46,801 nt of DNA, taken from positions 1-46,801 of the forward strand of contig JBFXAN010000034.1 of the NCBI GenBank assembly GCA_050184225.1. The letters run 5' to 3'. The notes under the pieces were generated by a model. The model saw only the letters and a program-made list of their open reading frames with translations, did not search any database and was not told the origin of the DNA. The DNA is from JBFXAN01 sp050184225 (GTDB lineage: Bacteria; Chloroflexota; Dehalococcoidia; CAUJGQ01). This document shows positions 25,324 to 34,404 of the stretch, piece after piece. How positions within the stretch are numbered: position 1 is the first letter of the stretch; each line of letters opens with the position of its first letter. Position numbers and translations under genes: made by a program.

Positions 25324-26187
25324 ATGCGACGGGTGAGTCCAAACGTCTACGCGGAGATCTATTTCTGGGGCTGCAATCCGGGCTTCCTCGTCACCAGCGA
25401 GGGCGTGGTAATGATCGACACGCCACAGCAGCCGATCGACGCCGTCCGCTGGCGGGAGAAGCTGCTCGAGTTCGGTCCAATCCGGTCGCTCGTCAACACC
25501 GAGCCGCACATCGACCACATCGCCGGCAACGCCTACTTCCCCGGCGTCGAGGTGATCGGCCACGTCGGGCTAAAAGATCGCTACGAGCAGGCGATCCCGC
25601 AGATGACCTCGGCGGAACGCCTGGAGACGATGAAGCAGGCCGACCCCGATAGCGTCTGGCTCTTCAACCATCCCTCCTATCCGCCCAACCCGCCGACGCG
25701 CACCTTCACGGACGAGCTCACGGTCCACGCCGGCAACCACACGGTCCACTACCTGCACCAGCCCGGCCACACACCGCCGCAGACCGGCGTCTACCTGCCG
25801 GAGGAGGGCGTGCTCTTCACCGGCGACAACATCTTCCATCGGGTCAAGACCTTCATCCAGGAGGCCGACCCCTGGGAATGGCTCGCCACCCTGAAGACGA
25901 TCGGCGAGATCGACGCGGCGGTGATCGTGCCTGGCCACGGCGAGCCGTGCGACCGCTCCTATCTGGTCGAGCAGGCGCAGGTGATCGAGGATTGGGTCGG
26001 CGCCGTCGAGGACTTCGTCCGGCGGGGGATGACCGAAGAGGAAGCGCTGCAACAGCCCGCGCCGAACGTCGACCCGTACCCAATCGGCCAGCGCCTCTTC
26101 CCGCGCAGCACCTGGGTCGACGAGATGAACGTCCGCAACCTCCACCGGCGCATCATCGCCCGCCAAGAGACGCCGCAGCCCGCCTAA
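25324..26187 (+). CDS. MBL-fold metallo-hydrolase, variant first metal ligand
   Basis: Protein of 287 residues; ATG 25324 with GGAGGG five bases upstream. Metallo-beta-lactamase fold: GFLVTSEGVVMIDTP, NTEPHIDHIAGN, HQPGHTPPQTGVY, VLFTGDNIF and IVPGHGEPC. The hallmark HxHxDH reads E-P-H-I-D-H, so the first zinc His is Glu. Other ligands (HTP, the Asp of TGD, the final His) are kept. This subclass often hydrolyses thioesters or lactones, or has sulfur-related functions. Last gene of the plus-strand island series. Confidence 0.86.
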   Translation: MRRVSPNVYAEIYFWGCNPGFLVTSEGVVMIDTPQQPIDAVRWREKLLEFGPIRSLVNTEPHIDHIAGNAYFPGVEVIGHVGLKDRYEQAIPQMTSAERLETMKQADPDSVWLFNHPSYPPNPPTRTFTDELTVHAGNHTVHYLHQPGHTPPQTGVYLPEEGVLFTGDNIFHRVKTFIQEADPWEWLATLKTIGEIDAAVIVPGHGEPCDRSYLVEQAQVIEDWVGAVEDFVRRGMTEEEALQQPAPNVDPYPIGQRLFPRSTWVDEMNVRNLHRRIIARQETPQPA

Positions 26188-26253
26188 CGATGGAGTGAGA
26201 GGAGGCGACCGGCGGGCACATCAGCTCGCCGCGACGCCCCTTGACGCCTCTTG

Positions 26254-26514
26254 TTAGACTGCCGCCCTATGCTGTGCCGAAGTGGTACATGTCTCAATGA
26301 GAAATTCGGGGCTGAAGTCTGCGCCGTTGGGCCATACAATTGTTCCCTGCTCAGATTCAAACGATCCTTGCATGAAGTATTCTGTGTCCCGGAGCGGCTC
26401 AAATACGTTTCCATGCAGTTCGGGCTCGACGTTAACCCGCGCCTGAGTCCCATCACTCAGCGTCACGACGAGGTCGTACGGGTGCTCCGGTTTCACGTCA
26501 ACGATGCGTCTCAT
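26254..26514 (-). CDS. DUF2442 domain protein
   Basis: Protein of 86 residues. ATG 26514 has GGAAGGTG seven bases upstream. The start MRRIVDVKPEHPYDLVVTLSDGTQARVNVEPEL and the middle VFEPLRDTEYF ... IVWPNGADFSPEFLIE are the DUF2442 pattern. These small proteins are commonly encoded next to DUF4160 proteins, as here, and the pair has been suggested to be a toxin-antitoxin-like module; biochemical function is not established. Gene order is DUF4160 then DUF2442 on the minus strand, 75 bp apart. Confidence 0.85.
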   Translation of the reverse strand: MRRIVDVKPEHPYDLVVTLSDGTQARVNVEPELHGNVFEPLRDTEYFMQGSFESEQGTIVWPNGADFSPEFLIETCTTSAQHRAAV

Positions 26515-26589
26515 GACCAGTCACCTTCCCAATCGACTCTAGACCACCGGCGTGATCGGCGGTAAAGGGCGGCGTTCTTCTGTAGCCTT

Positions 26590-26799
26590 CTACGCTTCGA
26601 CGAGAGCCACCTGGTTGTCCTTGGCCCATTCGAGCACAATGCGTCGCCGTGACCTGGGCAGGTTTCCGCTCATGACGCGAACAGGCTCAATCTGGATGCG
26701 GTCCTCTCGCTCTGCGTGTCGCGTGTGAAAGTGCGGAGGAGGATATTCGCGATAGTGAATCATGATCATGACCCCGCCCAGTTCCGCAAGCTTTGGCAC
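26590..26799 (-). CDS. DUF4160 domain protein
   Basis: Protein of 69 residues from GTG 26799 (GGAGGGG a few bases upstream). The N-terminus VPKLAELGGVMIMIHYREYPPPHFHTRHAER carries the DUF4160 core, with the His-x-His of PPHFH, and the C-terminus ends in EWAKDNQVALVEA. The frame is open 30 codons further up without a start signal. Forms a pair with the DUF2442 gene downstream and is likely its partner. No toxicity can be read from the sequence. Confidence 0.78.
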   Translation of the reverse strand: MPKLAELGGVMIMIHYREYPPPHFHTRHAEREDRIQIEPVRVMSGNLPRSRRRIVLEWAKDNQVALVEA

Positions 26800-27081
26800 T
26801 GACCCCTCCGACTCTCCAGTCTCCCTCAGGAGACCGAAGATCGGTGAGCTACGGTACCAAAGTGATCGATGGCGGTCACGGCATACCATTGCTGCTTTTC
26901 TACCTTACTGCTTCGCGTTCACCTCTCGGAACGTACTGATGCCGGGACGAGTTGAACTCGGACTCCTGAGGCGTAGTTCCATACAGAGCACGATCATTCC
27001 GCCAACTCGGTAGTTGTATACGGTTGCTCCCGGTTACCCTATGCATGCACTCACCTCTGACCTTCGAGAGGAGCCACGCCG

Positions 27082-27642
27082 ATGCCGCGACTACCCTTCC
27101 TCGACAACCGCAACGACCTTCCGCCCGACGCGCTGCCGGCGTTCGACGCGATCATCGGCAGCCGCGGCCGGATGAACGCGCCGATGGGCCTGCTGATGTA
27201 TTCGCCTAACGCCGCCGACCGCGTCGCGCACCTGGGCAACTACCTCCGGTTCGAGTCGAATCTGTCGCCGGCGATCCGCGAGTTGGCGATCATCACCGCC
27301 GCCCGCGAGTTCGACTGCGCCTTCGTCTGGGCGGCGCATGTCCCCGCCGCATTGGAGGCAGGCATCCGCCAGGAGGTGATCGACGCCGTCGCCACCTTCG
27401 GCGACATCAGCGGTCTCAGTGAGGACGAGGCGGCGGTGGTTAGGCTCGGCCGCGAACTGGTCGGCGGACATCAGGTATCACAGGCGACCTTCGACACCGC
27501 CCGCGCCCGTTTCGGTGAGCGTGGCCTCGTCGACCTGACGACGCTGATGGGCTACTACCTCGTGATCGCGACGACGCTGATCACGATGGATGTCGACATA
27601 CCGGAGGGCAGGCCGGAGCTACCGGTCGCTAGAACACGGTGA
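27082..27642 (+). CDS. AhpD/carboxymuconolactone decarboxylase family protein
   Basis: Protein of 186 residues; ATG 27082 with GAGAGGAG about eight bases upstream. The CMD core reads LSPAIRELAIITAAREFDCAFVWAAHVPAALEAGI, with the E-x-W-x2-H-like pattern, but the active-site Cys pair of AhpD peroxidases is absent (only one Cys, in FDCAF). This suggests the decarboxylase-like branch. The C-terminus (GLVDLTTLMGYYLVIATTLITMD) is typical. It runs convergently into the next gene, overlapping its 3' end by 14 bp. Function in degradation of a lactone-like intermediate is inference. Confidence 0.86.
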   Translation: MPRLPFLDNRNDLPPDALPAFDAIIGSRGRMNAPMGLLMYSPNAADRVAHLGNYLRFESNLSPAIRELAIITAAREFDCAFVWAAHVPAALEAGIRQEVIDAVATFGDISGLSEDEAAVVRLGRELVGGHQVSQATFDTARARFGERGLVDLTTLMGYYLVIATTLITMDVDIPEGRPELPVARTR

Positions 27643-28936
27643 CGTGCGGCATTGGCGGCGTGATCCCGAGGAGGATCTTGCCGATGTTCTCGTAGGCGGG
27701 CCGGCCGGCCATGCTGTGCTGCGTTGCCGTGTGGATGTCCCGGAAGCATCGCGCCAGCGGGTTGCTCTCGTAGATCGAGCTCGCCCCAGCCGCCTCTTAC
27801 ATCCGGTCCACCGCCGCCGCCGCGTTCCGCACGCCGGTCACCATCGCCAGCCGCGCCCGCGCCCGCTGCCCATCGGACAGGTTCCGCCCGGCCGATACTG
27901 TCTCCCACACGTCCCGGACGACGTCATACAGGTACGCGCGGGCGCTGCCGACCAACGCCTCCGCTTCGGCCACATCCACCTGCACCAGCCCGCGATCCCG
28001 CAGCCGCTGATCCGGCTGACCCCGTCGCTTGGTGCTCGCCAGGTCGGTCAGTTCGTCGATCGCCCGGCGGGCGATGCCGAGGGCATGGGCCGGATGCGCG
28101 AACAGGTAGAAGCGCTGGGCGTACAGCGGTCCGCGATGCTGCTTGGGGGCGCGGGGGTTGTAAGCCCACTCGGCGGGCACGAACACATCGGTGAGGGTGT
28201 AGTCGTTGCTCCCGGTGCCACGCAGCCCAACCACCTGCCAGGTATCGAGGATCGTCACCTCGCTGACCGGCACCATCACAACGCACAACTCTGGGCCGCC
28301 ATCGTCACCACGCTGGGGTTTCGCACCTTCGCCGTCGTTGTTCGCCTCCACGACCGTACACAGGCTGGCGAGATGGGTGCTATGCAGACAACCACTGCCG
28401 AACGGCCAGCGGCCGCTCACGCGGTAGCCGCCCGGCACCGGGGTAGCCTGCCCACCCATCACCCCGATTGCTCCACACGTCACGACCCGCGGGTCGTTGC
28501 CGTAGAGCGCGCGGGCCGCCGGTTCGGTCAGCCCGCCGACGACCGCCGCCGTGGTGCCGCCTGCGATCGCCGTCACCCAGCCGGCCGCGCCGTCGGCATA
28601 GGACAGGTCCTCCAGCACCGTCAGCCACGTGGTGGGATCGATCTCTGGGCCGCCGATCGAGCGAGGCAGCGTCAGCCGGAACATCCCCGCATCCGTGAGC
28701 GCCCGTGCCACGTTATCGGACAGCCGGCCGGAGTCATCCAGTGCAGGCCGCGCGGCGGCAATCAGCGGGAAGATCGCGGTGAGGGCGGCCCGCAGGTCCG
28801 GGTCCGTGGTGGCCAGTGTGATGGGGCGGGTTTCGTCGCCCGGCGTACGCTCGGCTGCCTGCCCGCCGTTCCGCGCGGGCGAGTTGGTCCTACCGCCGGC
28901 CGATCGTCTGGTTCTCGGTGCGATGCGTTCAGACAT
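27629..28936 (-). pseudogene. Acyl-CoA dehydrogenase-fold flavin monooxygenase with in-frame stop
   Basis: Reading from ATG 28936 (GGAG upstream) the protein runs 379 residues and stops at TAA 27797-27799. The same frame continues for 56 more codons to TAG 27629. It reads EAAGASSIYESNPLARCFRDIHTATQH and AYENIGKILLG, the standard end of group D flavin hydroxylases. The stop replaces a residue that is usually Tyr (TAC or TAT), one base away. The lost tail contains the conserved RDIHTATQH segment (27716-27742), whose His residues are catalytic in DszC/HsaA-type enzymes. The N-terminal 40 residues are Arg/Ala-rich and not conserved. Product probably inactive unless the stop is a sequence error. 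Confidence 0.82.
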
Positions 28937-29311
28937 GCTAACGTCTCCGTTCCTCGGGTGGCAGGGTGACTACTCCCCTCGCCCACGCTAGAGGCGTCAT
29001 CGCGGCACAAAATCACCCGATCGGTACGAAACGTCGCCGTGATGCCGGTATCGCGCGGCGCCAATCCCACGGCCGGACGGTGGTGTGTGACCCCGATCAC
29101 TTCAACGATCGTGTGGTACACAATCCGTTGCGCGAGGCCGTCATGAGCTTTGACTTGCGTCTGGTGGTCGAAGACGGCGGCGCTGGCGTGCGACCGCCGT
29201 CTCTAAGGTTAGATATCGGGCCACGAGTGCCCACACCGCGTCACTCACGTCACTCGGTTAGGCTGCGCGGCTCATCCTCCCAGCGTCTCAACCAGGAGGG
29301 CAGGATAGACG
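28937..29311. other. Intergenic region with a GC hairpin
   Basis: No convincing gene on either strand. It holds a 9-bp stem AGACGGCGG (29172-29180)/CCGCCGTCT (29194-29202) with a 13-base loop and no T-tract, which could act as a weak terminator. The MFS gene ends at 29312 and the flavoprotein gene starts at 28936, both on the minus strand. Confidence 0.5.
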
Positions 29312-30964
29312 CTAGTCCCCGGCGGCGTGCGCGCCGGCCGGGCGTGCCTTGTCCTGTTCGTATGTCTCTTCCAAGGTACCGCCGCCGACCTCGGCGACCG
29401 CTTCCATCTCTCCCATGGTGACGTGGGTGTCCTCTCGCAGCGGCAGCTCCTTCAGGAACCACATCGTGATGAAGGCGAGCACCGCGACGGGCACGGTCCA
29501 GAGGAAGACGGCGTCGATCGAATGGGAGAACGCTTCGAGCAGCCCGGCAAGGATCTCGGGCGGGAGCTGGCGAAGCTGCTCCGGGCTGCCGGAGATCAGG
29601 CTCTCGGCGCCGCCGGGGATCCCCGCCAGCAGCTGTTCGTCGACGAACCGGGGTAGCTCGGCCGTGAGCCGGGTGGAAAGGATTGAGCCGAAGACTGCGG
29701 TGCCGATCACGCCGCCCATCGACCGGAAGAAGTTGGCCGCCGAGGTGGCGGTGCCCAGGTCGCGATGCGCCACCGCGTTCTGCACCGCCAGGATCAGCAC
29801 CTGCATCACGAGACCGATGCCGAGACCGACGATCGCCATCGCCAGCGAGACGAAGAGCTGCGAGGTGTCCGGTTGGAGTTGGGTGAGCAGCAGCATGCCG
29901 ACGACGAGGAGTGCCGAGCCGGCGATCGGGAAGATCCGGTAGCGGCCGGTGCGGGTGATGATCTGGCCGGAGCCGATCGTGGCGACGAGCATGCCGGCGA
30001 CGAGCGGCAGCAGCAACAGGCCCGATTCCGTCGCGCTCGCGCCCTTGACCACCTGCAGGTACACGGGCAGGTAGACGATCGCACCGAACATCGCCGCGCC
30101 GATGATGAAGCCGCCGATGCTGGCAACGGTGAAGACCGAGCTGCGGAAGAGTCGGAGTGGCAGCACCGGCTCCGCCGCCCGTTGCTCCTGCCAGATGAAG
30201 GCGGCGCCGAGCACGACCGCGGTCGCGATCAGGCCGATGATCTCCGGCGAGGTCCAAGCAAACTCCGAGCCGCCCCAGACGGTGACCATCAGCGCCGAGG
30301 TGATCGCCCCGACGAGCAGCGCCGAGCCGAGGTAGTCAATTTTATGCTGGGTGCGGGGGAAGGGGAGGTTGAGCACCACCGAGGTGACGACGAGGGCGAT
30401 CAGGCCGATCGGCAGGTTGATGTAGAAGATCCAGCGCCAGGAGATGTTGTCGACGAAGAAGCCGCCGAGCAGCGGTCCGGCGACGCTGGAGAGGGCGAAG
30501 ACGCCGCCCATGTAACCCTGATAGCGGCCCCGCTCCCGCGGCGAGACGATATCGCCGATGATCGCCTGGGCGATCACCATCAGACCGCCGCCGCCGATCC
30601 CCTGGATCGCGCGGAAGGCGATCAGCTGGCCGAGGTTCTGGGACAGACCGCACAACACCGACCCGGCGAGGAAGATCACGATCGCGATCTGGAAGATCAG
30701 CTTGCGGCCGTAGAGGTCGCTGATCTTGCCGTAGAGTGGCACGGTTGCGGTCGAGGTGAGCAGGTAGGCGGTGACGACCCAGGAGAGATGATTGAGACCG
30801 CCCAACTCACCGACGATCGTCGGGAGCGCGGTCGAAACGATGGTTTGATCCAGTGCCGCCAGCAGCATGCCAAGCATCAAGCCGCTGAAGACGAGCAGGA
30901 TCTGGGTGTGGGTGAGGCGCGGCCCGGAGGTCGCGTCTGCCGCGACGGCGTGAGACATCGTCAC
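29312..30964 (-). CDS. DHA2-family MFS drug exporter (EmrB/QacA-like)
   Basis: Protein of about 550 residues with 14 predicted membrane helices. Motifs: MLLAALDQTIVSTALPTIVGELGG, GKISDLYGRKLIFQIAIV, FRAIQGIGGGGLMVIAQAIIGDIVSPRERG and GPLLGGFFVDNISWRWIFYINLPIG (motif C region). It would export drugs or toxic organic acids using the proton gradient. GTG 30964 lies four bases after AAGGAGGT; ATG 30958 at ten bases is an equal candidate. The promoter upstream (31016-31045) is spanned by a TetR-type operator identical to that between tetR and the RND gene, so expression is probably repressed by that TetR. Confidence 0.94.
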   Translation of the reverse strand: MTMSHAVAADATSGPRLTHTQILLVFSGLMLGMLLAALDQTIVSTALPTIVGELGGLNHLSWVVTAYLLTSTATVPLYGKISDLYGRKLIFQIAIVIFLAGSVLCGLSQNLGQLIAFRAIQGIGGGGLMVIAQAIIGDIVSPRERGRYQGYMGGVFALSSVAGPLLGGFFVDNISWRWIFYINLPIGLIALVVTSVVLNLPFPRTQHKIDYLGSALLVGAITSALMVTVWGGSEFAWTSPEIIGLIATAVVLGAAFIWQEQRAAEPVLPLRLFRSSVFTVASIGGFIIGAAMFGAIVYLPVYLQVVKGASATESGLLLLPLVAGMLVATIGSGQIITRTGRYRIFPIAGSALLVVGMLLLTQLQPDTSQLFVSLAMAIVGLGIGLVMQVLILAVQNAVAHRDLGTATSAANFFRSMGGVIGTAVFGSILSTRLTAELPRFVDEQLLAGIPGGAESLISGSPEQLRQLPPEILAGLLEAFSHSIDAVFLWTVPVAVLAFITMWFLKELPLREDTHVTMGEMEAVAEVGGGTLEETYEQDKARPAGAHAAGD

Positions 30965-31015
30965 GGAAACCTCCTTGGTGGGATGACGACTTGCGACAGA
31001 CTGAGGGATGTTCCT

Positions 31016-31045
31016 ATTATGAACATGAGTTCATGTTCTTGTCAA
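31016..31045 (-). promoter_or_regulatory. MFS promoter with embedded TetR operator (site A)
   Basis: On the minus strand TTGACA (31045-31040), 18-bp spacer, CATAAT (31021-31016). The spacer is filled by the palindrome GAACATGA-N2-TCATGTTC (31021-31038). A block of 27 identical bases recurs at 37361-37387 in front of the RND gene. The operator would block RNA polymerase directly. The divergent alpha/beta hydrolase starts 31 bp to the other side and is likely affected too. Confidence 0.78.
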
Positions 31046-31068
31046 GCGGCCTGGAGGAATGGTTCGGA

Positions 31069-31956
31069 ATGAATGCTCCCCGTGCCGGTGCCGGCCGGCT
31101 CCCATCTGCTGATGCAGCGGTCTCGCACACGGTCGACGCCGATGCAATCACAATCCACTATCTCGCCTGGGGATCACCGGATGCGCCGCCGCTAGTGCTG
31201 CTCCACGGCGGCGGTCAGAGCGCATGGACATGGCAGCGGGTGGCGGAACGCTTCGCCGATCGCTACCGCGTGATCGCGCCCGATGCCCGCGGTCACGGCG
31301 ATTCCGGCTGGTCGCCGGACGGTGTCTATTCCATGGACCGGTTCCGCGATGACCTGCACGCGCTAGTGACGCAACTCGGCATCGAGAGCTTCGTGCTCGC
31401 CGGCATGTCGATGGGCGGGATGACGGCGCTCGCCTACGGCGGCACCTACGGCGCGACGCTGCGCGGGCTCGTCGTGATCGACATCGCGCCGGAGATCCGG
31501 CCGGACGGCCGCGACCGGATCGTCGGCTTCATGACCGGCCGCTCCTCCTTCGCCAACCTCGACGAGGCGGTCGAATATGCCCACACCTTCAACCCGCGCC
31601 GCGACCGCGACCGCCTGCGCCGGACACTGCCCCGCAACCTGCGCACCCTGCCCGACGGAACGCTGCGCTGGAAGTGGGATCCCAACTTCCTCGGTAACGG
31701 CGCCGCGCCGGAACGCGACTTCGGCATGGACACGCTCTGGGATGCGGCGGCGCGGGTGCCGGTGCCGGCGCTCGTTGTCCACGGCGCCCAGAGCGACATC
31801 CTCGACCCCGCCGTCGGGCGCCGCCTCGCGCAGACGCTGCCGCACGGCCGCTTCGTCACGATCGAGGGCTCCGGCCACTCCGTGCAGAGCGACAACCCCC
31901 ACGACCTCAGCGAGGCGCTGGAGCGGTTCCTGACCCAGATCGGCTATGCGTCGTGA
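31069..31956 (+). CDS. Alpha/beta hydrolase, divergent from the MFS exporter
   Basis: Protein of 295 residues from ATG 31069 (GGAGG 11 bases upstream; the longer frame would start inside the operator). Fold and triad: PPLVLLHGGGQSAWTW, nucleophile elbow GMSMGGMTALA (Ser), VVHGAQSDILDPA (Asp) and EGSGHSVQSDNP (His). Cytoplasmic, with similarity to C-C hydrolases, lactonases and haloperoxidase-type enzymes. Because the operator lies between it and the MFS gene, it may modify or break down the compound that the exporter removes (inference). Confidence 0.9.
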   Translation: MNAPRAGAGRLPSADAAVSHTVDADAITIHYLAWGSPDAPPLVLLHGGGQSAWTWQRVAERFADRYRVIAPDARGHGDSGWSPDGVYSMDRFRDDLHALVTQLGIESFVLAGMSMGGMTALAYGGTYGATLRGLVVIDIAPEIRPDGRDRIVGFMTGRSSFANLDEAVEYAHTFNPRRDRDRLRRTLPRNLRTLPDGTLRWKWDPNFLGNGAAPERDFGMDTLWDAAARVPVPALVVHGAQSDILDPAVGRRLAQTLPHGRFVTIEGSGHSVQSDNPHDLSEALERFLTQIGYAS

Positions 31957-32129
31957 GTTTCGCTACTACTACATCGTCACACGTGACGTGATGGCCCTGG
32001 GCCTCTTTCGATTGAGATCGATGAACTTGAGATAACCGACCGGCGGGGATCGATCGCCTCTCTACCCTCTGGATGAGATGGGGGAACACCGCTCTGCCGC
32101 CTACTCGTCATGTCAGGGGTGGCGGTGCA

Positions 32130-34193
32130 CTAGCTTCGGTCCAAGGTCCTCAACTGGATCTGAGCGGCATCGACCAACTCGGGCGCTGCCGCAGAGAGGA
32201 CCAACACCTGTTTGAGTGATGCGACCGCATCGCTTGTCCGGCTGAGGGCTATCTCACACTGTGCCTTATGCCACCACGCGATTGGGTCGCGGGGTTCCAG
32301 CACCAGCGCATGCTGAAGGGATCGCAACCCGTCTTTGGAACGACCTAGTTCATTGAGACAGCCGCCCAGGTTAGTCCATGCGTGCGCGTGCGACGGGTCG
32401 AGTGCCACACACGTCTGAAGCGAGGCAGCTGCCTCGGCCATGTGGCCCAGCCGTTGTTGACTGACGGCGAGCGCGTACCAGGTACCCGCATCGTTTGGAT
32501 TGAGCCTCACGGCGCGACCATAGCAAGAGATGGCCTCAGCCAAATCCCCCGCGTTCTCTTGCGCTACACCGGACATTCTCCAGGCGTCAGCGTCACTTTC
32601 ATTGAGCTGTGTTAACACCTGGAAACACTGTGCAGCCTCGGGGAATTTACCCATTCGACCGAGTAGATTGCCGCGAAGTCGCCACGCCTCCGCGTCGCGC
32701 GGATTGCGTGCAATCGCCTCCCGATATGAAAGGTCCGCGTTGCTTGATTGATCCAACAGTTCGAGAACGGTGCCTTTATTTCGCCACGGGAGGCCATAGT
32801 TTGGATCAGAGCGGGCTGCTTCATCGAAGCACTGCAGTGCTTGATCAAAGCGCTGCAACGCCCAGAGCGCCATGCCCTTGTCATTCCATGACTCGGATTC
32901 ACTTCCGACCTCGATAGCCTTGTCGAAGTACTGTAGTGCCTGTTCGTAATTCTTCTGCTCCATCAGAATGTGCGCCATGTTGTGCCACGGCTTTGCGAGG
33001 CTCGAATCTAGCTCGACGGCCCTGCGGTAGCACTCGAGGGCCTCGTCTGTCCGCCCCATCGCCGCCAAACTCGCGCCGCGATTGTGCCATTCGATTGGCT
33101 GCAAGTCCCATCGGGTTGCTTGTGTGGCGGGTTCCCCGGTGGTCTGCTCTCGCAGATCCTCGAGGTAGCGTCTGACCTCGGCGAACGATTGGTAGCGATC
33201 ACCGGGCGCCTTCGCAAGGCATCTGGCGATGATGGATGCGAATGGCGAGTCAATATGGGGGATCGGGGCGTCGCTGTGCAGTGACCGCATCGCGGATGTC
33301 CACTTCAGCTGGACACGGGGGTCAGCAGGAGCACCATGCACTGGCGCGAGAAATGGAAGTGAACCACCAGACGCCAGTTGATAGAGGACCACTCCGAAGG
33401 AGTAGATGTCACTTCGCTCATCGCACCGCGCAGCATCAATGAATTGTTCCGGCGCCATATGTGTGAGCGTGCCCATGGCGGCGCCGGCTTGCGTTCGGCC
33501 CAGATCGGCGCTTGCGTGCCGAACGGCTGGCTCCTGTGGCGATCTCGCCTCCGTGGACGCATGGGCGATTCCAGCGAGGCCGAGGTCTGAGACCTTTGCG
33601 GTGTTGGTTCCGTCAATCAGGACGTTCGCAGGCTTTAGATCGCGGTGGGCCTGTACGCCTTGCGAAAATGCGTACTCCATGCCGTGGCATAGTTCGATGG
33701 ACCAACGGAGGCCCAGCTCCAGCCCAGGGGGATCTCGCTCCAGGTAATCTTCGAGCGAGTGAAAGCCTGGGCGAGCGCCTTCGATGTACTCCATCAATAT
33801 TCCGAGGTTTCCCCGCAACTCGATGATCGAGTGGACACGGACGATGTTAGGATGGTGACCGATCTCCGCCCAAATCGTTGCCTCGCGCCGGAAGCGGGCG
33901 ACAGTGTTGGCGTCGGCTGCAATGTCGGATCGGAGCGTCTTCAGCGCGACAAGTTGATCGAATTCTCGCCAATATGCGAGATAGACAATGCCGAAGCCAC
34001 CCATGCCCAGGACATCCTTGATCTGAAAGCGGTTGGCGACAATGTCTCCTGGGCTGAAGGTCACAGTCTCGAGGCTTTGGTGTGCCGTGGAAGGTTGAAG
34101 CACCGTCTCAGGGACCGTGCCTTGAGCCAGCTTACGAATGCGGTGAAACAGATTCATAACGGGTTGGCTCTCTTCGATCTCCTGCGCATCCAT
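32130..34193 (-). CDS. Serine/threonine protein kinase with C-terminal TPR repeats
   Basis: Protein of about 687 residues. Kinase domain at about 45-340: Gly-loop LGMGGFGIVYLA, Lys in VALKTL, catalytic loop AHRDLKPANVLI (about residue 180), the metal-binding DLG in KVSDLGLAG (instead of DFG) and MAPEQ. From about residue 365 to the end there are nine or so TPR units, roughly one per 34 residues (WHNMAHILMEQKNYEQALQYFDKAIEV). No membrane segment is seen, so it is a cytoplasmic kinase that binds partners through TPRs. GTG 34205 is a possible earlier start but lies at the predicted transcription start; ATG 34193 or 34157 are alternatives. Neighbours do not reveal the target. Confidence 0.9.
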   Translation of the reverse strand: MDAQEIEESQPVMNLFHRIRKLAQGTVPETVLQPSTAHQSLETVTFSPGDIVANRFQIKDVLGMGGFGIVYLAYWREFDQLVALKTLRSDIAADANTVARFRREATIWAEIGHHPNIVRVHSIIELRGNLGILMEYIEGARPGFHSLEDYLERDPPGLELGLRWSIELCHGMEYAFSQGVQAHRDLKPANVLIDGTNTAKVSDLGLAGIAHASTEARSPQEPAVRHASADLGRTQAGAAMGTLTHMAPEQFIDAARCDERSDIYSFGVVLYQLASGGSLPFLAPVHGAPADPRVQLKWTSAMRSLHSDAPIPHIDSPFASIIARCLAKAPGDRYQSFAEVRRYLEDLREQTTGEPATQATRWDLQPIEWHNRGASLAAMGRTDEALECYRRAVELDSSLAKPWHNMAHILMEQKNYEQALQYFDKAIEVGSESESWNDKGMALWALQRFDQALQCFDEAARSDPNYGLPWRNKGTVLELLDQSSNADLSYREAIARNPRDAEAWRLRGNLLGRMGKFPEAAQCFQVLTQLNESDADAWRMSGVAQENAGDLAEAISCYGRAVRLNPNDAGTWYALAVSQQRLGHMAEAAASLQTCVALDPSHAHAWTNLGGCLNELGRSKDGLRSLQHALVLEPRDPIAWWHKAQCEIALSRTSDAVASLKQVLVLSAAAPELVDAAQIQLRTLDRS

Positions 34194-34209
34194 TCCGGCA
34201 GCCACATTG

Positions 34210-34238
34210 GTACAGTGTGGCGCTCAACCGCTGTCAAC
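34210..34238 (-). promoter_or_regulatory. Possible promoter of the kinase-TPR gene
   Basis: Minus strand TTGACA (34238-34233), 17-bp spacer and a weak -10 TGTACC (34215-34210). If used, transcription would start at about 34202, which argues against the GTG at 34205 as translation start. Confidence 0.35.
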
Positions 34239-34404
34239 AGATTTACCGGACCGCCACAGTTGATATGAACCGCAGGCGGTGGGACGGTTCTGTTCAACCC
34301 ACATGTAGGGTATCCGTTCAGTCTATCCCGGTCCGCCAAGCGTCCTCGGTTCATGGATCTTAGTCGGAAGATAACCGGGCCGTCAGACTATGTGTGGTGA
34401 TGTA

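Noticed and set aside
31957..32129. Coding sequence between the alpha/beta hydrolase and the kinase
   Set aside because: Only short frames without ribosome sites or motifs; treated as non-coding.
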